Of a DNA stretch of 64,000 nucleotides, positions 17,216-25,803 are shown piece after piece. Below the pieces are notes generated by a model that was not told the origin of the DNA, did no database searches, and was given only the letters and a program-made list of their open reading frames with translations. This DNA comes from Sphingomonas sp. FARSPH. GTDB lineage: Bacteria; Pseudomonadota; Alphaproteobacteria; Sphingomonadales; Sphingomonadaceae. A program made the position numbers and the translations under genes. The stretch covers positions 1,293,001 to 1,357,000 of the forward strand of contig NZ_CP029985.1 of the NCBI RefSeq assembly GCF_003355005.1, written 5' to 3'. How positions within the stretch are numbered: position 1 is the first letter of the stretch; each line of letters opens with the position of its first letter.

Positions 17216-17734
17216 TCAGCCCGGCAATCGCACGATCATCAGCGGCAAGGTCGCGGCATCACCCGTCACCTGTATCAGATAGCGGCCGGGCGACAGATCG
17301 AAATCGACCATCTTGCGGATGCCGCTGCACGCGGGCCCGTGGCTGTGCGCGACGCTGGTGAGCGGCCGCCCGTCGGCGGCGACATCGATCCACGCCGCCG
17401 AGCCGGCCGCGATGCGATACCGCCCCGCCGCGCTGACGCTCACCGCGAACAGCCCGCCCTGCTCCGCCGGCTTGGCCGTCCGGGCAGACGCGGCGGCGGT
17501 CGTGACGGTGGCGACCGGCGACAGCGTCGCGGTCACCGCCTGCCCCGGCGCCAATGTCGGTGCATGCGCGGCGTCCCGCCCGGCGACGAGGGGAACGGGA
17601 CGAACCCAGCCGGCAAGGTCGGCGGGCGGCGCGACCGGGGTTTCGGGACAGGAATGGGCTTCATGCCCCGTTGCCGGCGCGCCGGCCTGAGCGGCGGACA
17701 GCATCAGCGCGACCGATGCGAGTACGGACATCAT
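17216..17734 (-). CDS. Secreted protein of unknown function
   Basis: The product is 172 residues with a signal peptide (about 1-18, cleavage near AAQAG). A Pro/Ala-rich segment contains CPETPVAPPADLAGW. The C-terminal part is strand-rich (SVSAAGRYRIAAGSAAWIDV, then HGPACSGIRKMVDFDLSPGRYLIQVTG). Two cysteines could form a periplasmic disulphide. The final GRYLIQVTG stretch resembles a small beta-sandwich. I recognise no domain and assign no function. It stands alone after the tRNA. Confidence 0.7.
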   Translation of the reverse strand: MMSVLASVALMLSAAQAGAPATGHEAHSCPETPVAPPADLAGWVRPVPLVAGRDAAHAPTLAPGQAVTATLSPVATVTTAAASARTAKPAEQGGLFAVSVSAAGRYRIAAGSAAWIDVAADGRPLTSVAHSHGPACSGIRKMVDFDLSPGRYLIQVTGDAATLPLMIVRLPG

Positions 17735-17826
17735 GGCAATCTTCCCTCAACGTCCACGCGGCGATCCGTCGTGGCCGGGCAAGATTACAGGATCGTGCCG
17801 CGCTGCCCAGTAGGATCCGGGCGCGA

Positions 17827-18441
17827 TCAGTGGCAGCCGAGGACGCGGGCGAGCTTGTCGAGCGACAGCGGCGTCGAGAATTTGAACCCCAGCCGGTCGC
17901 CGGCCGCCCAGCAGACGACGCCGAACACGGGCTCGCCCAGGTCGGGCAAGGTGATGCTGCCCGCCTGGCCGATCTGCACCGCCGCATCGCCGCCCAGCTT
18001 CGCGCCGCCCGGCGACACGTCGAGGATATCGACCGCGAACCGCCGCTCCAGCACGCGCAACGTGCCGCTCGCCTCCATCGCGAAACGGGGCGTGCGCATG
18101 ACATGGCCGGTTTCGTCGCGCGTGCAGAAGACACGGGAAATGTCCTGCGGCGTGTCGAATTCGACACCCGCCTTGCACCCGTTGACCCAGCGTACCGTAC
18201 CGCGCACCGCGGGCAGACCGCGCACCTCGATCTGCAACCGGCCGCCGACCTGATGCGGTTCGGTGAATCGCACCTTCAGGCCGCCGGTGGAAATGTCGTG
18301 GACCAGGCACGCCGCCTCGCGACCCGCCTGGCGGACCTTGCCGATCAGAAGGACCAGCGCGTGGCGCTGCCCGCTGCGGCGGTCGCCCGCGTCCTGCCCG
18401 TCGGGCACGATATTGTGCAGCGGCGCGGTCATGCCGAACAT
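17827..18441 (-). CDS. Tandem PilZ-domain protein
   Basis: The product is 204 residues with two PilZ-like halves. The first (about 25-110) has RHALVLLIGKVRQ and HDISTGGLKVRF, followed by WVNGCKAGVEFD. The second (about 120-200) has RRFAVDILDVSPGGAKL and DRLGFKFSTPLS. The RxxxR plus (D/N)xSxxG pattern for c-di-GMP binding is incomplete in both halves (H-D-I-S-T-G-G; L-D-V-S-P-G-G, with weak Arg motifs), so ligand binding is uncertain. The ATG at 18441 was chosen; ATG 18432 is an alternative. It is cytosolic and isolated. Confidence 0.8.
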   Translation of the reverse strand: MFGMTAPLHNIVPDGQDAGDRRSGQRHALVLLIGKVRQAGREAACLVHDISTGGLKVRFTEPHQVGGRLQIEVRGLPAVRGTVRWVNGCKAGVEFDTPQDISRVFCTRDETGHVMRTPRFAMEASGTLRVLERRFAVDILDVSPGGAKLGGDAAVQIGQAGSITLPDLGEPVFGVVCWAAGDRLGFKFSTPLSLDKLARVLGCH

Positions 18442-18583
18442 CCGATCGTTGCCAGAACCATCATGCGCGCCATGATCGCCGCTCGGGCTTAAATAAACGC
18501 TACCGTACCGACGACTGGTGATTCGTGTCGCATGGAGAGCATGCGCGCTTACCGAATGCGTGAGCCGGCGCCGGAATCGGTCG

Positions 18584-19051
18584 TCAATGCCCGGCCGCGC
18601 CCAGCCGCCGGAGATAGGCCAACACCGCCGCATGACCGGTATCGCTGAGCGAGATTTCCATCCGCCGCCGGTCGGTCGGATCGATGACGCGATCGATCAG
18701 CTTCAGCTTGTGAAGATGATCGATCCAGCGCTGCGACGTGGTGACCGGCGCATTGGCACTGCCGACCAGCGTCTTCACGTTCATCGTCTGGCGTTCCTCA
18801 TGCGCGACGAACAGCGCCAGCAGCATGTCCCAAGCGGGTTCGTGGAACAGTTCCGCAGGAAAATAGTCGAAGCGCGCGCTGCGTTGTGCGAGCAGCTGGC
18901 GTGCGACGTCGGACGCATCGCGGTTGTGCCCGGAGGATGCCAGCGACGTCTGCTGCGCCAACCTATCCGCCCGATGGCCGAACTCGACCGCGATCGCAGA
19001 CAATTGCGTGCTAAGCTGTCTGACGAGCACCGCGATCGATTCTTCCGCCAC
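18584..19051 (-). CDS. MarR-type winged-helix regulator
   Basis: The 155-residue protein has a winged-helix core at about 70-140: MLLALFVAHEERQTMNVKTL, then VTTSQRWIDHLHKLKLIDRV and the wing DPTDRRRMEISLSDTG. This is the MarR pattern. It diverges from the polyketide synthase operon across a 249-base gap, so control of that operon is the natural guess. The N-terminal 60 residues look helical and may mediate dimerisation. Confidence 0.82.
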   Translation of the reverse strand: MAEESIAVLVRQLSTQLSAIAVEFGHRADRLAQQTSLASSGHNRDASDVARQLLAQRSARFDYFPAELFHEPAWDMLLALFVAHEERQTMNVKTLVGSANAPVTTSQRWIDHLHKLKLIDRVIDPTDRRRMEISLSDTGHAAVLAYLRRLGAAGH

Positions 19052-19300
19052 GAAGCACTCCCCAGTTGCAAGCGTGATGCTTACCTATTCACGGGACGCA
19101 CAAAAAAACAAGTTCCTCCCGATATATCGCCATTGTGCCCGATGGTTCCACTTGCATCATAATGGAGGTTGTTGGGTGCCCGGGCGACGGTTGCGTACCC
19201 GCCGAAACGATGCGGCGTTCCGCGCGGCGGCGCGTTATAGCACCGGCGCGTGGCGATCGCCGCCTTTTCCGCGCTGAAATTCCGTCATGAAAGGATCGCG
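19052..19300. promoter_or_regulatory. Divergent promoter region, MarR regulator / polyketide operon
   Basis: The gap holds an AT-richer stretch at about 19080-19170, with a perfect 10-base palindrome CGATATATCG at 19120-19129. No open frame of note lies in it. This is where the promoters and an operator for the divergent genes should be. The site assignment is an inference. Confidence 0.35.
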
Positions 19301-20344
19301 TTGTCCGCCTATCTTCACGCCGTCGGCACCGCGACGCCGCCGCATGATATCCACGCGGCGTTCGCGAGCTGGGCGGCGACGCGTCTTGCGCCCCGGGACC
19401 GTCCCCTGTTCGCACGGATGGCGGCGCGGGCGGGCATTGCGCATCGCTGGTCGGTGCTTGCCGACCCGGTCGGGCCCGACGGTTTCTACGCCGGTCCGAT
19501 GCCCGGGACGGGCACGCGCATGCAGGTCTACGCCGAACACGCGCCCACGCTCGCGCTCGCTGCGATCGCCGCGCTGCACCGCCGCGCCGACTGCGCCGGC
19601 ATCACGCACCTGGTGGTGGCAAGCTGCACCGGTTTCGTCGCGCCGGGCATCGACCAGTTGCTGGCGGCGGCGCTGGGCCTGTCGCCCGAGGTCGAGCGCA
19701 CGCTGATCGGGTTCATGGGCTGCTACGCCGCGGTCGCCGCGCTGCGCACCGCCCGCCACATCGTCCGCTCCGAACACGCGGCGCGCGTGCTGGTCGTCAC
19801 CGTAGAACTGTCCACCCTGCACCTGCAGGACATTGCGGAGGTCGCACCGCTGCTCGCGATGCTGCAGTTCGGCGATGGCGCCGCGGCGGCGCTGGTCACC
19901 GGCGAGCCCGGCGGCATCATGCTCGGCCAGCCGTTCGCGACGACACTGGCCGACAGCGCCGACCTGATCCGCTGGACGATCACCGACCAGGGTTTCGCGA
20001 TGCATCTGGACGGCGCGGTGCCCGGCCGCATCGGCCAGGCGCTCGCCGATCCCGCGCTCGTCGCACGCATCACACAGGGCGCAGTGCCCGCCGACCTGTT
20101 CTGGGCGGTGCATGCCGGCGGGCGGTCGATCCTCGATGCGGTGGAACAGGCGTTGGGCCTGTCGCCCGACGCGCTCGCCGCCTCGCGCCGCGTGCTGGCG
20201 GAGCGCGGCAACATGTCGTCGACGACGCTGATGGCGGTACTGGAGGCGATGCTCGCCGACCCGCCCGCGCAGGATCGCGGCGTCGCGCTCGCCTTCGGAC
20301 CGGGCCTCGCCGCCGAGGGGCTGGCGCTGGAGCGCGTCGGATGA
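19301..20344 (+). CDS. Type III polyketide synthase
   Basis: This chalcone/stilbene synthase-family homodimer condenses malonyl-CoA units on an acyl starter. The catalytic triad is visible: Cys in FMGCYAAVAAL, His in WAVHAGGRSIL and Asn in ERGNMSSTTLM. With the TTG at 19301 it has 347 residues; a GAAAGGA ribosome site lies five bases upstream, and the N-terminus (AYLHAVGTATPPHDIH) then matches the family. A GTG at 19250 is the alternative start. It heads an operon with a methyltransferase and a flavoprotein. The layout recalls the SrsABC phenolic-lipid genes of Streptomyces; the product is inferred. Confidence 0.9.
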   Translation: MSAYLHAVGTATPPHDIHAAFASWAATRLAPRDRPLFARMAARAGIAHRWSVLADPVGPDGFYAGPMPGTGTRMQVYAEHAPTLALAAIAALHRRADCAGITHLVVASCTGFVAPGIDQLLAAALGLSPEVERTLIGFMGCYAAVAALRTARHIVRSEHAARVLVVTVELSTLHLQDIAEVAPLLAMLQFGDGAAAALVTGEPGGIMLGQPFATTLADSADLIRWTITDQGFAMHLDGAVPGRIGQALADPALVARITQGAVPADLFWAVHAGGRSILDAVEQALGLSPDALAASRRVLAERGNMSSTTLMAVLEAMLADPPAQDRGVALAFGPGLAAEGLALERVG

Positions 20345-21030
20345 CCCTGTCGCGCCGCGCCGAAGCGGAAGAGCTGATGGATGCCGACGACCTGCCCGTG
20401 GACACCTATGCCGCGGTCGTCGCCGATCTCGCGCGGGTCAACACGGTCACGCTCGCGCGCCGTCCGACGCTCGCCTTCCTCGCCCGCGCCGCGCGGGGCC
20501 GCGACCGTCTGCGCGTGCTCGACGTCGGTTTCGGCGACGGCGATATGCTGCGCGCGATCGCGGTCTGGGCGCGCCGGCGCCGGCTCGCGGTCGATCTGGT
20601 CGGCGTCGATCTCAACCCGCGCAGCGAGGCGGCGGCGCGACGCCACACGCCGGCCGACGCGCCGATCCGCTACGTGACGGGCGACTATGCCGACCTCGCC
20701 GGCCAGCGATGGGACGTCGTCGTCAGCAGCCTCGTCGCGCATCACATGACCCGCGAGCAGCTGATTGCGTTTTTGCGCTTCATGGAGGCCGAATCGCGGA
20801 TCGGCTGGTTCGTCAACGACCTCCATCGCCACGGCGTCGCGCATGCGGGCTTTCCGCTGCTCGCCCGCCTTGCCCGCTGGCACCCGATCGTGCGCCACGA
20901 CGGCCGGTTGTCGATCGCGCGCAGCTATCGCCCCGCCGAATGGCCGCCGCTGCTCGCCGCCGCAGGCGTTGCCGACGCGCGCGTCTTTCGCGCCTTTCCG
21001 TTCCGGTTATGCGTCGAACGCCGGCGCTGA
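20341..21030 (+). CDS. Class I SAM-dependent methyltransferase
   Basis: The product is 229 residues. SAM motif I is LDVGFGDGDMLRAI (about 60-73), the acidic loop is LVGVDLNPRSEAAARRH (about 86-102), and VVVSSLVAHHM is the post-II region. It overlaps the polyketide synthase stop by four bases and the flavoprotein start by 22. It probably methylates the polyketide product. It is not of the membrane ICMT type used by SrsB, so the analogy is one of operon logic only. Confidence 0.87.
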   Translation: MTLSRRAEAEELMDADDLPVDTYAAVVADLARVNTVTLARRPTLAFLARAARGRDRLRVLDVGFGDGDMLRAIAVWARRRRLAVDLVGVDLNPRSEAAARRHTPADAPIRYVTGDYADLAGQRWDVVVSSLVAHHMTREQLIAFLRFMEAESRIGWFVNDLHRHGVAHAGFPLLARLARWHPIVRHDGRLSIARSYRPAEWPPLLAAAGVADARVFRAFPFRLCVERRR

Positions 21031-22085
21031 TCGTCGGCGGCGGGCCCGCGGGCAGCGCGGCGGCGATCACGCTGGCGCGCGGCGGCGTGCGGCCGCTGGT
21101 GCTCGAACGCTATGCGGCGGCCGATGCGATCTGCGGCGGGTTCGTCAGCTGGCGCACGCTCGCGCGGCTGGAGGCGCTGGGCGTCGACCCGGCCGCGCTC
21201 GGCGGTGATCCGATCGATCGCGTGACGCTGTTCGCCGGGCGCCACCGCCGCACCGCGCCGCTGCCCGGCGGCGGCATGGGCGTATCGCGCCGCCGCCTCG
21301 ACACGATGCTGCGCGCCGCCGCGGCGCGGTCCGGCGCCGCGATCGAGGCGGGGGTTACGGTACGCACGATCGCGGACGGCATCGCGCGCCTCGCCGACGG
21401 CGCGGACATCGCGGGCGAGGCGATCTTCCTCGCCACCGGCAAGCACGACCTGCGCGGCCTGGCGCGCCCGGCACAGGCGCGGGGCGAAGACCCGACGCTC
21501 GGCCTGCGCGTCCGCCTGTCGCCTTCGCCCGCGAATCGCGCCGCGCTCGCCGGGCGGGTCGAATTGCACCTGTTCGATCGCGGCTATGTCGGCATCGTGC
21601 TGCAGGAGGACGGCAGCGCGAACCTGTGCCTCGCGGTCCACCGCTCGCGTCTTGCGGCCGCGGGCAGCCCCGCCGCGCTGCTCGCCAGCCTCGCGGCCGA
21701 GGCGCCCGTGCTCGCCGAGCGGCTCGCCGATCTCGACGACGACCTGCCGATCGATGCCATCGCCAACGTCCCCTATGGCTGGCGCGCGCGCGGGACGGAG
21801 CCCGGCTTGTACCGGCTGGGCGATCAGGCGGGCGTCATTCCCTCGCTCGCGGGCGAGGGCATGGGCATTGCGGTCGCCAGCGGTGTCGCCGCGGCGGACG
21901 CCTGCCTTGCCGGCGAATCCGCCCCGGACTGGCAGGCGCGCTTCGCCCGCCGCCTTGCGGCACCGATCGCGATCGCGGGCGCCGCGCGCACGCTGGCGGA
22001 AAGCCGCTGGGCCGCGCCGTTCGTGCCGCTGCTGCCGCCCGGACTGATCGGCATGGTCGCGCGCGCGACGCGCGTCGGACGATGA
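21009..22085 (+). CDS. FAD-dependent oxidoreductase (geranylgeranyl-reductase-like)
   Basis: The product is 358 residues. The dinucleotide-binding motif is LIVGGGPAGSAAAITLARGG at about 7-26. The second FAD motif is YRLGDQAGVIPSLAGEGMGIA at about 277-297. It belongs to the flavoprotein monooxygenase/reductase group. As third gene of the polyketide operon it probably hydroxylates or oxidises the aromatic ring. The ATG at 21009 overlaps the methyltransferase end; the frame is open further upstream, but only antisense-like sequence is found there. Confidence 0.87.
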   Translation: MRRTPALIVGGGPAGSAAAITLARGGVRPLVLERYAAADAICGGFVSWRTLARLEALGVDPAALGGDPIDRVTLFAGRHRRTAPLPGGGMGVSRRRLDTMLRAAAARSGAAIEAGVTVRTIADGIARLADGADIAGEAIFLATGKHDLRGLARPAQARGEDPTLGLRVRLSPSPANRAALAGRVELHLFDRGYVGIVLQEDGSANLCLAVHRSRLAAAGSPAALLASLAAEAPVLAERLADLDDDLPIDAIANVPYGWRARGTEPGLYRLGDQAGVIPSLAGEGMGIAVASGVAAADACLAGESAPDWQARFARRLAAPIAIAGAARTLAESRWAAPFVPLLPPGLIGMVARATRVGR

Positions 22086-22122
22086 TCTTGACGCGCTGCC
22101 CCGCGCCCGGAACAACCGACGC

Positions 22123-22527
22123 ATGGACCAGCTGAATCTGTCCGAGGTGGAGTGGCGCAAGCGCCTGTCACCCTCGCAATATCATGTCCTGCGCGAGGCG
22201 GCGACGGAGCCCGCCTTTTCCGGCACGCTGACCGATCACGCCGCCGACGGCCTCTACCATTGCGCCGCCTGCCACCTGCCGCTGTTCGACGCGGCGGACA
22301 AATACGATTCGGGATCGGGCTGGCCCGCCTTCACGCAGCCGATCGATGCGGAGCGGACGACGGACCACGTCGGCGAGTATCAGGGGACGACCCGGACGGA
22401 GACGCGATGCGCGCGATGCGACAGCCACCTCGGCCATGTCATCGCCGACGGGCCGCCGCCCACCGGCCTGCGCTATCGCATCAACAGCATCGCACTGGAA
22501 TTTCGCGGTCGCCCGGCGACCGCCTGA
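22123..22527 (+). CDS. MsrB-fold protein lacking the catalytic cysteine
   Basis: This 134-residue protein aligns over its full length with methionine-(R)-sulfoxide reductase B. Both zinc-binding pairs are present (CAAC at about 47-50, CARC at about 97-100), as are the substrate motifs SGSGWPAF and SHLGHV. The catalytic motif, normally RYC(I/V)NS, reads RYRINS: codon 119 (22477-22479) is CGC for Arg, not TGC for Cys. No other cysteine exists beyond the four zinc ligands. Classical reductase activity is therefore not expected. It could be a binding protein, a decayed enzyme or a sequencing error. Confidence 0.85.
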   Translation: MDQLNLSEVEWRKRLSPSQYHVLREAATEPAFSGTLTDHAADGLYHCAACHLPLFDAADKYDSGSGWPAFTQPIDAERTTDHVGEYQGTTRTETRCARCDSHLGHVIADGPPPTGLRYRINSIALEFRGRPATA

Positions 22528-22572
22528 TCGCTTGCCGCCGTACCCGTTAACGCGTATTCGCCACGACTGCTC

Positions 22573-24717
22573 ATGGCCCGTGCGCGTACTCCCCGCTCCG
22601 CCCCGCGATCCCCCTGGCGCCGCCGGCTGATCGTCACGCTGCAATTGCTGGTCGGCCTTGCCGTGCTCGCCATCGGCGCGCTCGTCATCGCCGTCTATGT
22701 CGCGCGCTCGCAACTGCCCAGTTTCGACCAGCTCAAATCCTCGCCGAACGGCCAGATGATCCGCGTCCACGCCGCGGACGGGACGGTGATCGCCGCGCTC
22801 GGCCCCAGCTACGGCGAATGGCTGACCTACGGCCAGATCCCGCAGGTGATGCGCGAGGCGACGGTCGCGGTCGAGGATCGCCGCTTCCGCAGCCATCCCG
22901 GCGTCGACCCGATCGGCATTCTGCGCTCGGTTCAGGTCCGCTACGAACGCGGCCGCTGGGTGCAGGGCGGATCGACCATCACGCAGCAGCTCGCGCGCAA
23001 CGTCTTCCTCAACAACCAGAAGAAGTTCGGCCGCAAGTTCCGCGAATGGATCCTCGCGCTCGCGCTCGAACGCAAATTCTCGAAGGACGAGATCCTCGAG
23101 CTGTACTTGAACAAGATGTATTATGGCGGCGGCACCTATGGCATCGACGCCGCGTCTCGGAAGTTCTTCGGCCACAGCGCGAACAGCCTGAGCCTGGGCG
23201 AGGCGGCGGTGATCGCCGGCCTGGTCAAGGCGCCGTCCAACTATTCGCCGACCGCAGACGTCGACGCCGCCAAGGGCCGCGCGGGCGTCGTGTTGCAACA
23301 GATGGTCCGCGCCGGCGACATCACGCAGGCCGAGGCCGACGGCGCCGATGTCGCCGACCTCAAGTTGACGCCGGAGAAGCAGCAGAATTCGGCGCGTTAC
23401 TTCACCGACTGGGCGCTGCCGCAGCTCGACACGCTGATCGACGAGACGCAGGCGCCGCTGGAGGTGTGGACGACGCTCGACCCGGCGATGCAGCGGTCCG
23501 CCGACGCCGCGATCCGCGCCAATGCCCCCGACGGTGTGCAGGGCGCGCTCGTCAGCCTCGATCGCGACGGCGCGGTGCGCGCGATGGTCGGCGGCAAGGA
23601 CTATATCACCTCGATCTACAACCGCGCGACGCAGGCGGTGCGCCAGCCCGGGTCGGCGTTCAAGCTGTTCGTCTACCTCGCCGCGCTGGAGGCGGGGCAC
23701 AAGCCTGAGGATACGATCGTCGACGAACCCGTCACGATCAACGGCTGGAGCCCGCGCAACGATTCGCGCCGCAATTCCGGCCCGGTCAGCCTGCGCACTG
23801 CCTTCGCCTATTCGCTCAACACGGTCGCGGCGAAGCTGGGGCAGGAGGTGGGCTTCACCACCGTCGCCGACATGGCGCGCCGGTTCGGCATCACCACGCC
23901 GATCAACACGCATCCCGCGATGGTGCTCGGCACGTCGGACGTGCGGCTGATCGACATGACGCGCGCCTTCGCCAGCGTCGCGGCAAAGGGCGTCGCGATC
24001 GCGCCTTATGGCATCACCCGCGTCACCGCGAACGGCCAGACGATCTACACGCACGAGGTCGATCGCAGCCACGTGCTCGTCGCGCCCTATGTCGCCGCCG
24101 AGATGATCGACCTGCTTCAGACGACGGTCAACACGGGCACGGGCCGCGCCGCGCAGATCGGCCGCCCGGTCGCGGGCAAGACCGGGACGACCACCTCCTT
24201 GAAGGACGGCTGGTTCCTCGGATTCTCGTCGGGGCTGACGACGGGGGTGTGGATGGGCCGCGACGATGCGCGCCCGGTCACGGGCCTGCACGGCGGCACC
24301 GCGCCCGCCCGCGCCTTCGCCGATTTCATGAAGCAGGCGGTCGCCAATCGCCCGATTGAACAATTCGACACGCAGGTGACGCTGCCCGAATGGCAGCTGG
24401 AGCCCGACGAGGAGAGCTATTTCGGCCAGCCCGACAACGGCGCCGCGATGGTCGATCCCGACGGCAACCCGCTGCCCCCGCAACAGCCGGTGGTGGGCGA
24501 CGAGCAGGACGGCGACGGGACCACGCCGCCCGCGCCGGGTCAGCCGCAACAGCCGCGCAGCCAGCCGCAACAGCAGCTCGACGATCTGATCGATCGCGTC
24601 ACCGGCCGCGACGGCCAGCCGCGCGACGATCGGCGCGACGTGCCGCCCGGCCGCCAGCCGCTACCGCGCGGCGAGTTGCAGCAGCAGCGTCAGCCGGACG
24701 ACCGCCCGACCCAGTGA
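22573..24717 (+). CDS. Class A penicillin-binding protein (PBP1A-type)
   Basis: The 714-residue bifunctional peptidoglycan synthase has a membrane anchor at about 20-45. The glycosyltransferase domain (about 75-245) has the catalytic Glu in VAVEDRRF, then GGSTITQQLARN and YYGGGTYGI. The transpeptidase domain has the SxxK serine in QPGSAFKLF (about 357-365), SxN in YSLNTVAAKL and KTGTT near 536. A Gln/Pro-rich tail follows from about 635. Its last 28 bases overlap the convergent metallopeptidase gene. Confidence 0.94.
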   Translation: MARARTPRSAPRSPWRRRLIVTLQLLVGLAVLAIGALVIAVYVARSQLPSFDQLKSSPNGQMIRVHAADGTVIAALGPSYGEWLTYGQIPQVMREATVAVEDRRFRSHPGVDPIGILRSVQVRYERGRWVQGGSTITQQLARNVFLNNQKKFGRKFREWILALALERKFSKDEILELYLNKMYYGGGTYGIDAASRKFFGHSANSLSLGEAAVIAGLVKAPSNYSPTADVDAAKGRAGVVLQQMVRAGDITQAEADGADVADLKLTPEKQQNSARYFTDWALPQLDTLIDETQAPLEVWTTLDPAMQRSADAAIRANAPDGVQGALVSLDRDGAVRAMVGGKDYITSIYNRATQAVRQPGSAFKLFVYLAALEAGHKPEDTIVDEPVTINGWSPRNDSRRNSGPVSLRTAFAYSLNTVAAKLGQEVGFTTVADMARRFGITTPINTHPAMVLGTSDVRLIDMTRAFASVAAKGVAIAPYGITRVTANGQTIYTHEVDRSHVLVAPYVAAEMIDLLQTTVNTGTGRAAQIGRPVAGKTGTTTSLKDGWFLGFSSGLTTGVWMGRDDARPVTGLHGGTAPARAFADFMKQAVANRPIEQFDTQVTLPEWQLEPDEESYFGQPDNGAAMVDPDGNPLPPQQPVVGDEQDGDGTTPPAPGQPQQPRSQPQQQLDDLIDRVTGRDGQPRDDRRDVPPGRQPLPRGELQQQRQPDDRPTQ

Positions 24718-25364
24718 AGCGCCGCGCCGTGGCTGCGCAGCCACGCGCGCGCCGCGCCCGCATCGCCTTCGAAGATGCGCGCGACCACGCCGTGGAAGGC
24801 GGGCGAATGGTCCATATGGACCCGGTGCGCGACCTCGTGCGCCACGGTCGCGCGCCGCACCCAGCCGGGCGCAAGGATCAGCCGCCAGCTGTAACGGATC
24901 GCCCCGTCGCCTGCGCAGCTGCCCCAGCGCCCGCGCGGATCGCCGACCGCGACGCTGGCGACGGAAACGCCGGCGCGGGCGGCATATTCGCCGGTCTCGT
25001 CGGCGAGCACCGCAAGCGCGCGCTTGCGCAGCCAGCTCTCGACGCGGCGCGGCACCGTCTCGACCGGCCCCGACAGCGACAGCGTATCACCGATCCGCTC
25101 GACGCGCCGTCGGCTGCCCGACGTCCAGGCGATCGTCAGCCTCTCGTCAGCGACGGTCAGTGTCGCGCCCGGCGCGAACGGCACCGCCTGCGGCAAGGCC
25201 GCCCGCTGCGCCGCGATCCAGTCCGCCTTGCCTTCCGCCCAGGCGAGCGCGGGCTTCAGCGCTGCACGCCTGGGCAGCACGAGGCGCACCGCCCCACTCG
25301 CCGGATCGACCACCAGCCGGATGCGCCGCGCGGTCGGGTGGCGGACGACGTCGATCCCGGTCAT
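24690..25364 (-). CDS. DUF45 (YgjP/SprT-like) zinc metallopeptidase
   Basis: The product is 224 residues. The zinc site HEVAHRVHMDHSPAFH (about 177-192) is the DUF45 motif HExxH plus a downstream His. It is preceded by RWGSCAGDGAIRYSWRL, also typical. It is a probable cytosolic peptidase of unknown substrate. The ATG at 25364 (MTGIDVVRHPTARR) was chosen over 25418 because the latter overlaps the YcgN-family gene. It closes the SCO-YcgN-DUF45 run. Confidence 0.85.
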   Translation of the reverse strand: MTGIDVVRHPTARRIRLVVDPASGAVRLVLPRRAALKPALAWAEGKADWIAAQRAALPQAVPFAPGATLTVADERLTIAWTSGSRRRVERIGDTLSLSGPVETVPRRVESWLRKRALAVLADETGEYAARAGVSVASVAVGDPRGRWGSCAGDGAIRYSWRLILAPGWVRRATVAHEVAHRVHMDHSPAFHGVVARIFEGDAGAARAWLRSHGAALHWVGRSSG

Positions 25365-25374
25365 TTCGGCCGCC

Positions 25375-25803
25375 TCACAATTCCCGATCGACGACGTGGT
25401 TCTCCATATCGCCGACATCGTCCTCGCTCACCGTCCAGCCGCGCACCGACTGGCCGGCGGCGTGGACGCTCTCGCGATCCCCGGAAATCAGATAATGCCA
25501 GTCGGGCAGCGGTCGCCCGTCGGCACGCAGACGATAGGCGCAGGTCGACGGCAGCCAGTCGATGTCGCGCACATTGCCCGCGGTCAGTCGCACGCATTCG
25601 GGCACATAGGCGCGGCGATGCTTGTAGTCGGAACAGAAGCCGGTGCGCCGGTCGAGCAGGCGGCAGGCGACGTTGGTCGGATAGACCTCGCCCGTCTCCT
25701 CGTCCTCCAGCTTGTGGATGCAGCATTTGCCGCAGCCGTCGCACAACGCTTCCCACTGCCCGCGGTCGAGCTGCTCGATCGGCAGCTCCCAGAATTTGGT
25801 CAT
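25375..25803 (-). CDS. YcgN family cysteine-cluster protein (UPF0260)
   Basis: This 142-residue protein has the family start FWELPIEQLDRGQWEALCDG, the metal-type cluster CDGCGKCC at about 21-28, further cysteines in NVACRLLD and TGFCSDYKHR, and the conserved W in DWHYLISGD. The cluster suggests a bound Fe-S or zinc centre; its role is not established. It starts inside the SCO gene's stop (four-base overlap), so the two are co-translated. Confidence 0.9.
   Translation of the reverse strand: MTKFWELPIEQLDRGQWEALCDGCGKCCIHKLEDEETGEVYPTNVACRLLDRRTGFCSDYKHRRAYVPECVRLTAGNVRDIDWLPSTCAYRLRADGRPLPDWHYLISGDRESVHAAGQSVRGWTVSEDDVGDMENHVVDREL

Noticed and set aside
22168..24570. A minus-strand open frame of 800 codons over the penicillin-binding protein
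   Set aside because: The plus-strand gene has all catalytic motifs; the antisense frame is Arg/His-rich without any fold.
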